Assembly (NCBI GenBank): GCA_963576475.1
Contig: OY754972.1
Span: 8,361,062 to 8,425,061, forward strand
Direction: 5' to 3'
Length of the DNA stretch: 64,000 nucleotides
Source of the DNA: Molanna angustata
Taxonomy: Eukaryota > Arthropoda > Insecta > Trichoptera > Molannidae
Notes under the pieces: generated by a model
Databases searched by the model: none
Told to the model about the DNA's origin: nothing
The model's input: the letters and a program-made list of their open reading frames with translations, nothing else
In this document: positions 22,745 to 33,990 of the stretch, piece by piece
Layout of the letters: each line of letters opens with the position of its first letter
Numbering within the stretch: position 1 is the first letter of the stretch
Translations under genes and position numbers: made by a program

Positions 22745-23189
22745 GTAAGTAACTTTTCTTGTGTTATTTCAGACATCCTGGCTTTACGTGTTTTTCTTCC
22801 ATTTTGCCCGACTTCCGAAAACGGAAGGGTTATCAATTTGACATGAAGTTTTTTTTTATAAATGTTCAAAGATAACTTTTTACTGCGTTATTCGATTTCA
22901 ATGATTATTTTTTCATTAGAAAGAGAGTATCTTTTGATTCAGATCATGAGTTTTATGAAAAAAATAATCAACTCCTCAATTTTCACTTCAGATTGTAATT
23001 CTTCACCATTTTATCCGATTTTAATAGAACTTATTTTTTTAGTAGAAAGGAAGTGCTTCGGATTTGATCACATAATATACAAGTTTAATAGAGTTCTGAT
23101 ACGACTCAGAAAAAAACATCGAACTCTTCAATTTCCAAAGGCGTCTGCAATATGTATAACACGTATAGGCGAATCGAATGAAATTTATA
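22745..23189 (+). other. Intronic, unassigned
   Basis: Starts with the GTAAGT donor. The CCGACTTCCGAAAACGGAAG hairpin at 22809-22830 opens a sequence with repeat-like features. The open frame at 22862-23233 has no homology I recognise and no splice support. Confidence 0.45.
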
Positions 23190-23262
23190 ACTACATGCAT
23201 ACATACCATCACGCCATGTCCCTCATGGGGTAGGCAGAGATAACCTATCGCCACATTTTTTC
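23190..23262 (-). mobile_element. RTE-like LINE 3' end fragment
   Basis: Plus-strand CATACATACCATCACGCCAT and CTCATGGGGTAGGCAGAGAT are the inverse of the conserved 3' end at 25740-25785. Confidence 0.7.
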
Positions 23263-24248
23263 TACCACACATTATTTTTTTTTTCATTTATTGAAAGCAT
23301 ATAGCCAATTAAGTACATAAGACAAGCAGACAGTTAATAATTTTGAAGTCGGTTTTTTTTATATGAACTGTTATGTCTGCCTGATGATATAAAAAATACT
23401 GAATCCTGACTGTGACCTCAAGGACTGTTCATTTTAATCTCAGTTTTAACATCAATCTTTAATTTTGAGTCGATACTTAAAATTAAAGGTTGTAAATAAA
23501 TATATTGCGTAAATTGCAGAAACACTTGCTTTTTTTAAATTATGATCAAACTACATAATTTGGGATGAAATTCTTTTTTTCAATTTTCAATTTGTCATCA
23601 AAATACTAGATAGAAGGACATATATTTTCATATTTTTAAATAAAAATATTACAATTTTTCATCTTTGAAAAACTGACTTATTCATATCCTGTACATTTTC
23701 GTTTAAACTACTTGCGTATAATTGGTTGTTAATAGATTGATTTTATTTCAGCTTCCTCTTGTCCTTAAAATAACAAAGATTCTGCACGGTATATTTTCTT
23801 TGCGCTGTTATTATCTATAACCCTATAATATTAATGTTTGTGATTTAAGCTCGACTGCGTCAGTCTTTCATAACGATCTGAAAAGACTTCTGCTGTCCAA
23901 TCTTTCTTTTATCTTCTTTCACAATAATTATTATTATTATTATATTCTTCTCCTTTCATTTCATTTCTTTTATTATCATTTTACCTACCGAGGCGTTTCG
24001 TCTTACAAACCGCTGCTAAAAGCGTTTTATTGTATTTGGTATGTTGACGGAAAGTAATTGAGTCCGAAATGTGTCAATATTAAAATAATTTTATTGTATT
24101 TGGTATGTTGACGTAAAGTAATTGAGTCCGAAATATTTCACAATTAAAATAAATTTGTATAATTCTTTCTGTTTCAAAGTTTTGTTTAGAATACAAATAT
24201 AGATTAAATAAAAATCGACTGCTGTCTTGGCAACATAATCGTGTTCAG
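23263..24248. other. Intronic, unassigned, with one ~70 bp duplication
   Basis: No gene seen. TTTTATTGTATTTGGTATGT through AGTAATTGAGTCCGAAAT occurs twice in tandem (24025-24080 and 24090-24145). Confidence 0.45.
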
Positions 24249-24374
24249 CCCTCCCTAGATAATGTGTCATTTAGCTCAAGAAAAGAAACAAGAAAATATA
24301 ACTCAATGAATGGAAGTGACAGTTGTCACGTGACTTGAAAGTGTCACTTCCATACATTGATTATATTAAGGGGG
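24249..24374. mobile_element. MITE-I copy 3
   Basis: Left end CCTCCCTAGATAATGTGTCA, centre TGACAGTTGTCACGTGAC; the right end is eroded (TTATATTAAGGGGG). Confidence 0.78.
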
Positions 24375-24375
24375 C

Positions 24376-24533
24376 TGCCCCCTAGATAACGTGTCATTTA
24401 GCTCAAGAAAAGAAACAAAAAAAAACATACATAACTCAATGTATGGAAGTGACAGTTGCCTGTAATGTGACAACTGTCACTTGCATACATTGAGTTACCT
24501 TTTCTTGTGCTAAATGACACGTGTTTTAGGGGG
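24376..24533. mobile_element. MITE-I copy 4, complete palindrome
   Basis: CCCCCTAGATAACGTGTCAT to ATGACACGTGTTTTAGGGGG with a TGTGACAACTGTCAC centre. It directly abuts copy 3. Confidence 0.83.
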
Positions 24534-24554
24534 AGAGGAATCATATGTTCGATT

Positions 24555-24875
24555 TCAAACTGAAACGAGTGGGTTGTGACCAACACTAAACTCTCCACAC
24601 TATAGTACTTAAGCGTTCCTTTTTTCTTCTTGAAATGTTGACAATATCTAAATGCGTTTTTATAATAATTTAATTTTTATATAAATACATTTCTATTAGA
24701 TTCTTAAACAAATATAAGATTCCCAGAGGACAAAAGTTTTCACAATACACCATACACACAAAAATATTGTCACGGAAATCATTGTAAGCATTTTCTACAT
24801 GATACCTGTTGAGAAATTTTAAGTAAAATTGCATTACTAGCAAGATGAGCATGTATGTGTCAAGATAGAAAAAAT
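24555..24875 (+). repeat. Rep-G, uninterrupted copy
   Basis: Runs from AACGAGTGGGTTGTGACCAA through CAGAGGACAAAAGTTTTCAC to GCAAGATGAGCATGTATG. It is the empty-site reference for the SINE-B insertion at 15435. Confidence 0.75.
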
Positions 24876-25309
24876 ACACTTATCTATAGAGACACATACA
24901 ATATCAATATGAACACTCAATTTTCCCTAACAGAAGCCATTTTACTTCTGTTATATACATTTTTCATACAAATATGAAATTTATTTCACATTGATATGGC
25001 AAACCATAGATTTTTTTCCTAAGAACATGACAGAGATGAGATGTCTAACTTAAATATCCCCCTACAGTACAACGATCCTTCATTTTGAATATTATCAAAA
25101 TTTATTGAAATAAATGATAGGTATTGTTTTTTTTCATATTAATATAAATAAATGTGTTTTGAATAGAAAATGCCGTTTCAATAATGTCTGCAAAGTGTAC
25201 TCAATTATCAAAAGTCATGTTTGTGACTTTTCAAACAATTTATATTTTTTTCTATTAATTTTACTTCTTTTGTATGTACCTAACATCTATTTCTTAAAAA
25301 TAACACTAC
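24876..25309. other. Unassigned
   Basis: AT-rich, no recognised features; the frame 25114-25320 is low-complexity and hydrophobic by composition only. Confidence 0.35.
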
Positions 25310-25798
25310 ATACTCTCTAAAGCAAAGCAAAAAGACATGGCAGAAGACGCATGAAAGTAAAATTAACGCTGTGGAAATGAGGTCCCTAAGACGAATGTGT
25401 GGTAGAACGATCTATGATAGGATAAGGAATGTGGACATCAAACGAGAATACAAGATTGAAAGAGATATTGTGAGTAGAATGAAAGTAAATACACTAGGAT
25501 GGTTCGGACATGTGGACAGAATGAACGATGAGCGCCTGACAAAGAAAGTATACAAGGCTGAAAAGAGTGGAATAAGAGGTCGTGGCCGCCCGAGAAAGAG
25601 TTGGCATGATCATATAAATGAGATTTTGAAAGATGGTAATATACCAAGTCAGAATAATAGGAGAGCATGTATGACGCGATGCATGGATGTTAATGAGGCA
25701 AAACATGCATGTCAAGATAGAGGTGTCTGGCGTTCGGTACTCTCTGCCTACCCCAAGTAGGGATACGGCGTGATGGTATGTATATATGTATACTCTCT
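25310..25798 (+). mobile_element. RTE-like LINE, 5'-truncated, with target-site duplication
   Basis: Coding runs from 25332 (KTWQKTHESKINAVEMR) to the stop at 25758-25760 with no break: SLRRMCGRTIYDRIRN, VNTLGWFGHVDRMNDERL, GIRGRGRPRKSWHDHI, NRRACMTRCMDVNEAKH and RGVWRSVLSAYPK. These are the C-terminal ~143 residues of an RTE-like polyprotein; reverse transcriptase and endonuclease are absent. The 3' UTR is under 30 bp: a stem around CTACCCCAAGTAGGG, then GGCGTGATGGTATG and a TATA/TATG tail. ATACTCTCT at 25310-25318 recurs at 25790-25798 as the likely duplication. The intact frame implies a recent insertion. Confidence 0.87.
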
Positions 25799-26327
25799 TA
25801 AAAAATAACATGAACAAAAATACCACTTTTCTGAATAAAAAACACTGCTTGTTTACAAAAAATATTCCCAAAAAAATAACGCGAACAAGTAAGGTCTCTA
25901 GTAATAAATATCATTTCAATTGAAATGAAAAAAATGACTATACCGTTTTGGTAAGTATCGTTTTATAGAGAGGGGATGCATTCAACCCCACAATCTTCAA
26001 TTACCACTTGGTACCCCCAAATGACCGCTTTCAACCCTCTGTGACTTCTTTGTTTCAATCTTTCGTAGGAGGCAAATGGCGGTACATCTTATACAGGGTG
26101 TCACATAAGTCAACGTATTCCTTTTAAGGGCTATTATACCAACTCATGACTCGCCAGAATTTGCAAGTATGACCTTAGTTTTCGAGATATTGCCACTTTT
26201 TCAAAGTGCCCGAAAAACCGCCTTAGATTGGTTTTTCGAGGGCCATATTTACAAATTTCAATATTTTGGAATTCTAATTTATGTTATACAATATTGATTA
26301 ACTCAGCTGTTGATCACAATCCAAAAC
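25799..26327. other. Unassigned, with an ACAGGGTGTC-type repeat start
   Basis: 26093-26320 begins TACAGGGTGTCACATAAGTC, a string often found at ends of insect dispersed repeats, and includes GTTTTCGAGATATTGCCACT. No partner copy is in the window. Confidence 0.4.
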
Positions 26328-26575
26328 GTCACTAATTATACAGTCACTAATACGTCACTTATTATACGGTCATTATGTAATTACACAACCACTAATAAGT
26401 CACTAATTATACAGTCATTAATACGTCACTTATTATACGGTCACTAATACGTCAGTTATTATACGGTCACTAATTATATCGCAACTAATTATACAGTCAC
26501 TAATACGTCACTAATTATACGGTCACTAATTATACAGCCACTAATACGTCACTAATTAGGTATACAGTCACTAAT
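26328..26575. repeat. Tandem repeat of ~11/21 bp (CACTAATACGT / TTATACGGT)
   Basis: Irregular alternation of CACTAATACGT and CACTAATTATACAGT / TTATACGGT units over ~250 bp, next to the left end of Rep-J. Confidence 0.88.
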
Positions 26576-27421
26576 ACGTCCCAATTCTGTAACTTTTTTA
26601 ACTAAAATAGGAACGGTCTAAAATTATAGAAACAAGGTCATTTGTACTTAATTTCGCATTCTGTAACTGACGTTGTTCTTAAAACTAAAATCTTACACAA
26701 TCAGTGCACTATAGATAATAATTTGAACTCATTTTGTGTTTGGCGGGGACCACGCATGCGTACTGCGTACTGTTCGGCCATGTTTATTTACATAATGTCT
26801 TGTCGCCTTGATGTCGCCTAACCCGAACATTTCGATTGATCTTCACTAATATCCTATGGTTTTATTTATTTATTTATTTATTTAATACTGCTTCTCGGGC
26901 AATTAACAGGTACTCTGTCAAATATTAATTTAACACGCACCCAATAACAAGTTGCCACATTCTGGAGACTTACGATATCAATCGTCTCACAGATCCAGAC
27001 TGAAAACACAATTAAAAACTGTGTCTCCATCGGGAATCGAACCCGAGACCTTTGGCTCAGCAGTCAGATATCTAACCAACTGAGCCACGAAGGCCGTTTT
27101 ATTTTCATCGTAATGCAACGCGTGTAAATTATCCATTTTTTTCTTACACAAATGACTTTTTCAACTTAAATAAAATAAACGGGATTGCTGTGAAAATAAC
27201 TAGTACGTTTTCCATTAGGAATGTTTTGAGAGTTGTTTCGACTGAAATGTGGTTATTGCATAGGACATTGAACTGATTCGTGACTTACTCAAAGTAAGAA
27301 CGTTCCTAAATTGGAACGTTTCTATTACAGCGTTATAAAATATCAACTTGGACTAAGTGGAATAGGAACATACCTAGGTATTTTAGCCGGAGCGATCTTA
27401 AAAAGCCATAGAATCGGACGT
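26576..27421. repeat. Rep-J copy 1, split by SINE-A
   Basis: Left end ACGTCCCAATTCTGTAACTT; right end ATAGAATCGGACGT, its imperfect inverse. It aligns throughout with 59922-61168 (ATAGATAATAATTTGAA, CAGCGTTATAAAATATCAAC, TTGGACTA(A/T)GTGGAATA). Probably a non-autonomous DNA element of ~610 bp without the SINE. No coding frame. Confidence 0.85.
26868..27095 (-). mobile_element. SINE-A in Rep-J
   Basis: On the minus strand: tRNA-derived head CTTCGTGGCTCAGTTGGTTA, B-box GGTTCGATTCCCGATGGAG, body with GTGAGACGATTGATATCG, AATGTGGCAACTTGTTATTG and AATTAATATTTGACAGAGTA, ending in an (AAAT)n tail. GTTTTATTT at 26859-26867 and 27096-27104 is the 9 bp duplication. Internal A and B boxes would drive Pol III. 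Confidence 0.9.
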
Positions 27422-27929
27422 AATGTCATGATATCGTTTAAATTTATTCCATATTAGTATTTTCGCGTCGTTGGATTCTTATAATTTTTTTTATATAATT
27501 ATAACTGGTACTTTATTTATTCGTCTTCAACAGTAGGTATTATTTTACAATCCCCTGTTATTTTTTATGTCAAGTGAAAACTTCAAAAACATGTATTGGA
27601 CATTTTCAATTTGGTATTATGAGTTTTAACGTCTAGACAGAAAAAATCTCCTTTACAAAAGTTATAATGCCCTCGAAATAAAAGTATACATATTTATAAA
27701 TGTATTGGCGAAGTTATAATGGTAAAGATAAAATAATATTTAATATTCTACGAAGTTTACTATCATTTTTTAGAAGACGTTCATTTCGCCAGGTGAGGGG
27801 CATGTCTATTGATAAAATAGTAGTTATATAACATATAATTCCCAATAAAAAAAATAAGAAATGTTTAACTTTGATTAAGCTATGAACGGTTTGTTTTGTT
27901 CGATCGGTTTCGAAGCGATTGGTTCTTCT
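27422..27929. other. Unassigned
   Basis: AT-rich, nothing recognised on either strand. Confidence 0.35.
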
Positions 27930-28006
27930 GTAAGCCTTCGTGGCTCAGTTGGTTTGGTATAGAGGTCCCGGTTTCGATTCCCAGTGGAAACACAGATTTC
28001 AATTGT
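27930..28006 (+). mobile_element. SINE-A head, split by Rep-F
   Basis: GCCTTCGTGGCTCAGTTGG and B-box GGTTTCGATTCCCAGTGGA, ending with the duplicated 13-mer AGATTTCAATTGT (27994-28006). Part of the anticodon-arm region is deleted. The body resumes at 28886. Confidence 0.87.
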
Positions 28007-28885
28007 CGAATATTTTTATTATTGCATATGCGCAAACATTGGATTTTTTTCCCTGTCGGGAGTCAAAGATATTTTTTAACAGATTTTTAATTATCTCAAT
28101 AGAGACGAAGTTGAAATATTTATTGTAGGAGAACCGGGAAATCAAGGCACCTACAGGGCTTACGACCTGTCATCGGCTGGTTTACGTGATCACTTTATGC
28201 GCTTGCGCAACGTTCACCAATTATGCCTTTTTAATGAGATCCCTATCAATTCAATTTTGAAAGTTCTATATATTGTAATACTGAAATTCTTTTCGCTTGA
28301 AAATAAGGAATTTTTACTACAGCCATCTATGGGTGAAATTATGAACAGCAATCTTATTATTTTTTATTTATTTTGTTGTAACGCCATCTATTGAGAGAAT
28401 TAGTTTTTTGTAAATAATGAAAGCTACAATTCTTATATCTGAGGTGACAATGCATTTTTCGCATAGAAGTCACCCCTGAATTGCGCCAGACTTATAAGGT
28501 CATTTTTGTCTTATTTACCTACTTGTACCAATGTGTAAGTAATCGAATATTTTTATTATTGCATATGCGCAAACATTGGATTTTTTTCCCTGTCGGGAGT
28601 CAAAGATATTTTTTAACAGATTTTTAATTATCTCTGTAGTAAAAATTCCTTATTTTCAAGCGAAAAGAATTTCAGTATTACAATATATAGAACTTTCAAA
28701 ATTGAATTGATAGGGATCTCATTAAAAAGGCATAATTGGTGAACGTTGCGCAAGCGCATAAAGTGATCACGTAAACCAGCCGATGACAGGTCGTAAGCCC
28801 TGTAGGTGCCTTGATTTCCCGGTTCTCCTACAATTAATATTCCAACTTCGTCTCTATTGAGATAATTAAAAATCTGTTAAAAAAA
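28007..28885. mobile_element. Rep-F composite insertion (879 bp) in SINE-A
   Basis: Flanked by identical 13-mers (27994-28006 and 28886-28898). On the minus strand it holds, in order, a 26 bp end of one unit (28633-28608), one ~536 bp unit (28607-28072) and a 65 bp start of the next (28071-28007). The last ~250 bp (28634-28885) is the 3' part of the unit on the opposite strand, ending CTGTTAAAAAA. So a head-to-tail junction and an inversion coexist. There is no long coding frame. The left end (CGAATAT) and right end (GTTAAAAAA) equal those of the second insertion at 51313-52012. Confidence 0.85.
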
Positions 28886-29005
28886 AGATTTCAATTGTGT
28901 TTTCAATCTGGATCTCTGAGACGATTAACATCGTAAGTCTACAGAATGTGGCATCTTGTTATTGGGTGCGTGTTAAATTAATAATTGACATACTATAGGG
29001 CCGGT
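28886..29005 (+). mobile_element. SINE-A body, resumed
   Basis: Starts with the second copy of the 13-mer, then GTTTTCAATCTGGATCTCTG, GAATGTGGCATCTTGTTATT and GGGTGCGTGTTAAATTAATA. Confidence 0.87.
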
Positions 29006-29850
29006 ATTATAGTCTCAGTTTAAGAGCTAAACTAAAGTTTTACAAAAATATAGCGTATTACAGTGTCCCTTTAGGCCTAATCTTCCCTCAAATATATCAC
29101 TAACACGAAAAATATTTAACTCAACGTTTCTGGCGGATTAAGTACTAAACGGTGAGTCAACTGTCATTTCTCGACTCTTTGCTAGGCAACGCGTGTAGTT
29201 TCAGTGGTCTATCACTAGAGGCGTTAGTTGTATCGACATTGGCGCCACACAACAAAACAAACTGACAGCCATATTGAAACGAACATGGGCATTTAAAAGC
29301 ATTATTTTGATGTAAAAAATTAAATTTACCATGTTGGATAGTAATACAATAGTATTTCAAGTCGTAGCGTCCCGTTTTGTAGTTCGTATTATTTGAGGTT
29401 ATTTAAAATTTGACAGATAATAACCACAGTAAAAGTAAAATATGTCTATAATTGAAGATTTAGTAACTGACATGTCATATTGCACTGTAATACGGAAATG
29501 GATTCAATCTCCCCTTAACATTAATCTTGAGTTTAACAAACTCAATGAGTTGAGGACCAACTGTAATATCGAGCCATAGTGCCTGTTAGTTGCCGCAGAA
29601 GTAATATACATAGAATAACACCGGTCGAATAAAATCATTCGTGGTTTAAAAAAAGTCAATTGGAGTAATTAAAATTATTTCAAATGTGCCACGTGGTGTT
29701 TATTTACTTTCCCAGTAAAAACTTTTGGTATAACTGGTATAAAATTACTTGTTAATAATATGTTAATAATAGAGGTTGAAAGCATTTATCTGTTTTATAA
29801 GGAAAGTGGCTTTCATTGTACATAAGAGTCCTTATCAAATGGTCCTGGTC
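29006..29850. other. Unassigned
   Basis: About 0.85 kb with no supported gene. The minus frame 29157-29360 has no recognised domain. Confidence 0.35.
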
Positions 29851-29855
29851 GGTTT

Positions 29856-29917
29856 TCGAGACCTAGTTGATCTGGCTCCGAAATCGAAAATGCCAGGTTC
29901 GAAACCTAGTAGAGGCG
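29856..29917 (+). repeat. Degenerate tRNA-like SINE head
   Basis: CCTAGTTGATCTGGCTCCG and B-box-like GGTTCGAAACCTAGTAGAGG follow a SINE head layout, with many changes. Too weak to assign to a family. Confidence 0.4.
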
Positions 29918-29949
29918 CAATATTTGTTCGTAGGTAGAACGTCTTATAC

Positions 29950-30325
29950 AGCTACTTTCTTCTTCTTCTTCTTTTTCTTTTTCATTCTTGGACATAGGCC
30001 TCCCCCTTGATCCTTCACAACTCCATGTCTTGGGCACACTGCATCCATCTCCCTCCGGCACATTTCTTGATGTCATCAGACCACCTTGCCTGGGGTCTGC
30101 CGACACCTCTTCGGCTTGTTCTCGGTCGCCATTCAATGATCTTTTTGGTCCATCGTGAATCCTGGCATCTGGTAATATGCCCAGCCCAGCTCCACTTAAG
30201 GCAAGCGACCCTTTCCGATACATCGGCTACTTTGGTTCTTTCTCTTATCATGACATATTGAATTCTGTCCCTTATTGAAATACCCAGCAACTTTCTCTCC
30301 ATAGCGCTCTGTGTCACTAACAGCT
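29950..30325 (-). pseudogene. RTE-like LINE C-terminal ORF remnant
   Basis: The minus frame 30015-30317 reads SAMERKLLGISIRDRI, RERTKVADVSERVAC, LKWSWAGHITRCQDSRWTK and RRGVGRPQARWSDDIKK, then a GGRWMQCAQDMEL end. It is the same subfamily as 1629-2165 (WTKKVLEWRPR, GRPQTMWSYDI). It is 5'-truncated and followed on the minus strand by a GGCCTATGTCC-type 3' end with a GAAGAAGAAG tail. Confidence 0.82.
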
Positions 30326-31020
30326 GGTGAATTATTCGTTATATTAGGAAATGGTTACCTATGCCTTTAAAATTTGAATTATTGGATGTTTGTTAAAGCA
30401 TCATTTGACATAGCACCTAAGTTTAATACGGTTAAAATTACGAAGGCGAATAATGTGATCACTTATTTTATCCCATGACTCCTGATAGGTTGTTACCCCT
30501 GAATACGCTTAATTTTTCGGAATCTTTTATGGCACAATTATCGCTGTTTCTTCGTTAAATAAATATTAGCATTTTATTTTGTATTCTGTGGAACGCCATC
30601 TGTGAATTGCCATTTTGACTTTAATACAAAATAAACTATCCAGTTTAATACGTCGGTCGGTTAACAGAGGGTGACGTTAATTCAAATTACATTATCTAGT
30701 TTTGGTAAAACAATTTGACTTAATCTCGTATGGCAATTTGCCAAAAGTAGCTTATTAAAACAAAAACATTATAAAACCACGTTAGTAGTAAATTTTAATT
30801 GAATTAAAATGACGCAGTGTCAGAGTTCTAAATTTTATTTTACCCTCGCAGACTAAGCTATCATTTAATTATGTTTATTTTACAAATATATAATTGATAC
30901 TAAAAGCTATGTACTAAAAAATAATTCGCTATCCATCCAACCTTCTCTATAAAGAATGCAATATCATGAATATATAGCAGTTATACATTACACAAACACT
31001 TTGTAGATTTTTAATAAATA
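30326..31020. other. Unassigned
   Basis: AT-rich, nothing recognised. Confidence 0.35.
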
Positions 31021-31200
31021 TTGAATTTTCTTAAAGAACACAACAAATCCGTACTACCAGAACAGGCACATCCCTAAACTTGATGACAGTCTATACTAAA
31101 ACATCTTTTGGACAGCGAAGAAACTGTTATCAGGCTCCACTAATATTCAATATTATTCCCGACTATCTAAAATCAATCAATTCCTCTCAAATTTAAAATA
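31021..31200 (+). pseudogene. LINE C-terminal fragment
   Basis: Reads RTTRTGTSLNLMTVYTKT, then SFGQRRNCYQAPLIFN, in the pattern of the C-terminal end of CR1-type reverse transcriptases (FGQRSFxYxAPxLFNxLP). Short and terminated early. Confidence 0.5.
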
Positions 31201-31203
31201 ATG

Positions 31204-31405
31204 TCAAGATGTTTGTATTGTCTGAGTTTGTTTGTATCGACTACGGACATCTGGAGGCAGTGCATTGCTCTTAAATGGACCGCTCATACCACAGCATCGG
31301 TCATAATAAGCCGCTTTGTTGACTCGGTCCAACTCCTTTAGGGAGTTGTTACTTTGTGATCCAGACGACCTTAGTGTGAGATGTCTCCCAAACTGCGCTT
31401 TAAAA
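31204..31405 (-). pseudogene. CR1-like LINE fragment
   Basis: The minus strand gives LTLRSSGSQSNNSLKELDR, then VNKAAYYDRCCGMSGPFK, nearly the same as the segment at 3056-3170 of the CR1-like element. The 3' end is missing. Confidence 0.8.
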
Positions 31406-31441
31406 ACATATTTTATGAGCAATTATTATAGTTGGTGGTAT

Positions 31442-32133
31442 TTAAGAGGGTAACTGCTGCCAACGTACCTATTTTTTCAATTTGAATTTGTATCATTACT
31501 ACAAATCATTTAAAAAAATTACCTAGTTAGTTTGGATATTAATAAAGAAAAATATACCTTAACTTTTCAATTATGTTCTGTATATATTCTTATAGGAAAA
31601 TAACAAGCATGCCCCGATTTTGACATTTATCTTAAATTTCTAAAAAACTATAAGGTATAGAGCATTATATTTTTTTATAAATTAAAGAAAATCAAAATAT
31701 CTGGAAAAATTACGATATAATGTTGCATTAATGCATCAGGTTTAGCTAATACACAAAAAAAAACTTTTATTTCGCGATGGCGCTAAATGGAAAATAAATG
31801 TTTTTTAGGTTTATTTACTAAAACTGAAGTATTAATGCATGTTCACATCATATTTTTCTAGATATTTTGTCTTCTTTAATTTAAAAAAAAATATGTTGAA
31901 CTACGCCTTATTTTTTATTAAAAATATAATATAAACGTTGAAGATCGGGGTATGCCATTATTTTTATACAAGAATATATACAGAACATTATCAAAAAGTT
32001 AAGATATATTTATCTTTATTAATACCCAAACTATCTAAATTATTTTTTTCAAAACAATTTGATATGAAATAATGATGGTATACCTATCAAATGGAAAAAT
32101 AGGTAGGTACGTTGGCAGCAGTCCCCCCCTTAA
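31442..32133. mobile_element. MITE-P copy 2, TTAA-flanked palindrome
   Basis: TTAA at 31442-31445 and 32130-32133 flank 684 bp. The ends read GAGGGTAACTGCTGCCAACG and CGTTGGCAGCAGTCCCCCCC. The halves are inverted copies with ~15-20 percent divergence by eye. Confidence 0.92.
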
Positions 32134-32764
32134 GAACATATCCAACAATTCTCGATTTTTTTATCGTGTTTATGTCGTTGGATCACATTAATAAATATGT
32201 GGGCATTGTTTGAAATGCGATGAGTACACCGCACATTGTTTGCGCAAGCATTTTTGTGTAGTACATTAAATGTACAAAGAGATATACATAATGTATTTGA
32301 GGTGTGTATACCTACGGATAATATAAATTTAAACAAACAAAAAAGTGTAGGCGTATAAATCGAGATACAAGTCCTTTTAAAAATCCATTAAGGTCATGTT
32401 TTTTTTGTGGATATATAAAAACGAAAACAAACAATGATACATACATACATATATGGTTAGTGGTTTTCGACGCGAATATTGTTTCTGATATTTGCACTGC
32501 CAGTAAAAAATTCAACATTAAACCTAACATTAACGTTCAAAATGAAAAATCGGGTGTTGTAGCCAACCCACCACTGAATCCACAATTTCTCGTATATGGG
32601 TAAAAAATCTAATCAGATCAATGGTTTAAACAATTTATATATAAAGTGCATTGACCTCTCATACTGTTACATGACAAAAAATCCCATATATGTACACTTC
32701 ACCTACATACATTGGTTCATGGTACAATAAACTTCTAACAATATTTTAATACCACGATAGTATG
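32134..32764. other. Unassigned
   Basis: No recognised features. Confidence 0.35.
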
Positions 32765-33060
32765 AATGAATGAAATAATTTATTAATTTATTTATTACAT
32801 ATACGCCCTTAATAGGGCATTTACAAGAAATACAAGATAAATACAACAATGTAGGCACAACAAAACAACAATAAGTATAAATACATCAATAACATAGGTA
32901 CATAATAAAAAAGTAGTTAAAGGCAGGACAATAAACAACATAATAAAAGATAATAAAAGAAAATAGAGGTAAATGATAAAAAAACTAGACATTAAAGAAG
33001 AAGAAAAAATAAACATTATTACATATTATATTTAAACAACAAAAATAAACAAAGCAAAGA
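32765..33060 (-). repeat. Probable LINE 3' end
   Basis: On the minus strand, a hairpin GCCCTATTAAGGGC is followed by an AAATAAATTAATAAATT tail and GAATGAATG-like repeats at 32760-32772. The sequence upstream is A-rich without a frame. Confidence 0.45.
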
Positions 33061-33074
33061 AAAAATAATGATCA

Positions 33075-33680
33075 GTTCATTTATTTATTCATCTTTCTGT
33101 ACATAATATAAACAAATATACTGTACACTGGCGGGCTTATTGCCTCTAGGCAATTTCTTCTTACCAACCAGATTACAAATTATGACAAAATTTTGTATGT
33201 ACAACAACAAAATAATAAGTACAAAAGAAAACAAAGAAAATTTATATAACACTTAGATACAATTAAAACAAAAAAAAACTTCAAAGCAAAAAAATTATGG
33301 GGTAAGGACAAGGAGAGGAAATCGGGATCAGGTGTTCAGGTATAAATATTTCTTCTTCAGTTTTTCCTTGAAAGACAAAGTGAGTTAGACGACGAAATAG
33401 ATTAAGGATATTCCATAATCTTGCTGATTGTACTTTGAACGAAGAGCTGAGAAATTCTGTATTATGAATAGGGATGGATAGTGTTGTACGTTCAGCAGAT
33501 TTGAGTGGAAGTCAATGATTGGATGAATATGTGGCATTTCTGTGATATCATCTATTAAAGCTTTTGAATATCCTGATAATCTGGAAAATTGTATTTTTTT
33601 AGTAAATGTATGCAAAGAACCTACAGTAGAAATGTACTTAAAAAACGAGCATTCAGGGGTTGCCAATCTATTAAGAAGAA
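33075..33680 (-). pseudogene. LINE (LWN group) C-terminal and 3' UTR remnant
   Basis: Minus-strand reading about 33500-33350 gives ERTTLSIPIHNTEFLSSSF, then KVQSARLWNILNLFRR, aligned with 37200-37080. The 3' UTR ends with the hairpin GAAATTGCCTAGAGGCAATA and AGCCCGCCAGTGTACA, then AAATA repeats. This 3' end is also the end of SINE-B. Confidence 0.75.
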
Positions 33681-33769
33681 AAAAGAGTACTTATCTATAA
33701 GCTAATTAAGTTGTGGAAAGTCTAATTTCGGCCACAATCCACTATTTTAACTCTATTCTTTGACTTATC

Positions 33770-33990
33770 CTTTGACTCGTGGCTCAGTTGGCTGGGTATC
33801 TGACTTCTGATCCAAAGGTCCCGGGTTCGATTCCCGGTGGAGACACAGTTTATAATTGTGTTTTCAGTCTGGATCTGTGAGACGATTGATATTGTAAGTC
33901 TCCAGAATGTGGCAACTTGTTATTGGGTGCGTGTTAAATTAATATTTGACATAGTATCTGTTTGTTGCCCGAGAAGCTATAGTAAATATT
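33770..33990 (+). mobile_element. SINE-A, nearly complete
   Basis: CTCGTGGCTCAGTTGGCTGG, B-box GGTTCGATTCCCGGTGGAG, then CTGGATCTGTGAGACGATTG, AATGTGGCAACTTGTTATTG and ATTAATATTTGACATAGTAT. The least damaged copy in the window and the best model for the family. Confidence 0.9.

Noticed and set aside
22862..23233. Additional SELENBP1 exon or nested gene in the intron
   Set aside because: The frame does not match the family after LFR, has no acceptor/donor pair in phase, and its end overlaps an RTE 3' fragment.
25438..25871. Minus-strand frames of 76 and 125 residues
   Set aside because: Antisense of the intact RTE-like frame at 25332-25760.
27020..27095. tRNA gene on the minus strand
   Set aside because: A/B boxes are present but the anticodon arm is poor, and the body and tail are those of a SINE with a 9 bp target duplication. 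The same reasoning applies to 15435, 33770, 45110, 48038 and 62527.
28760..28860. Hammerhead in Rep-F (CCGATGACAGG segment)
   Set aside because: A stem II-like hairpin follows, but the GAAA core is missing, so the motif fails the hammerhead pattern.
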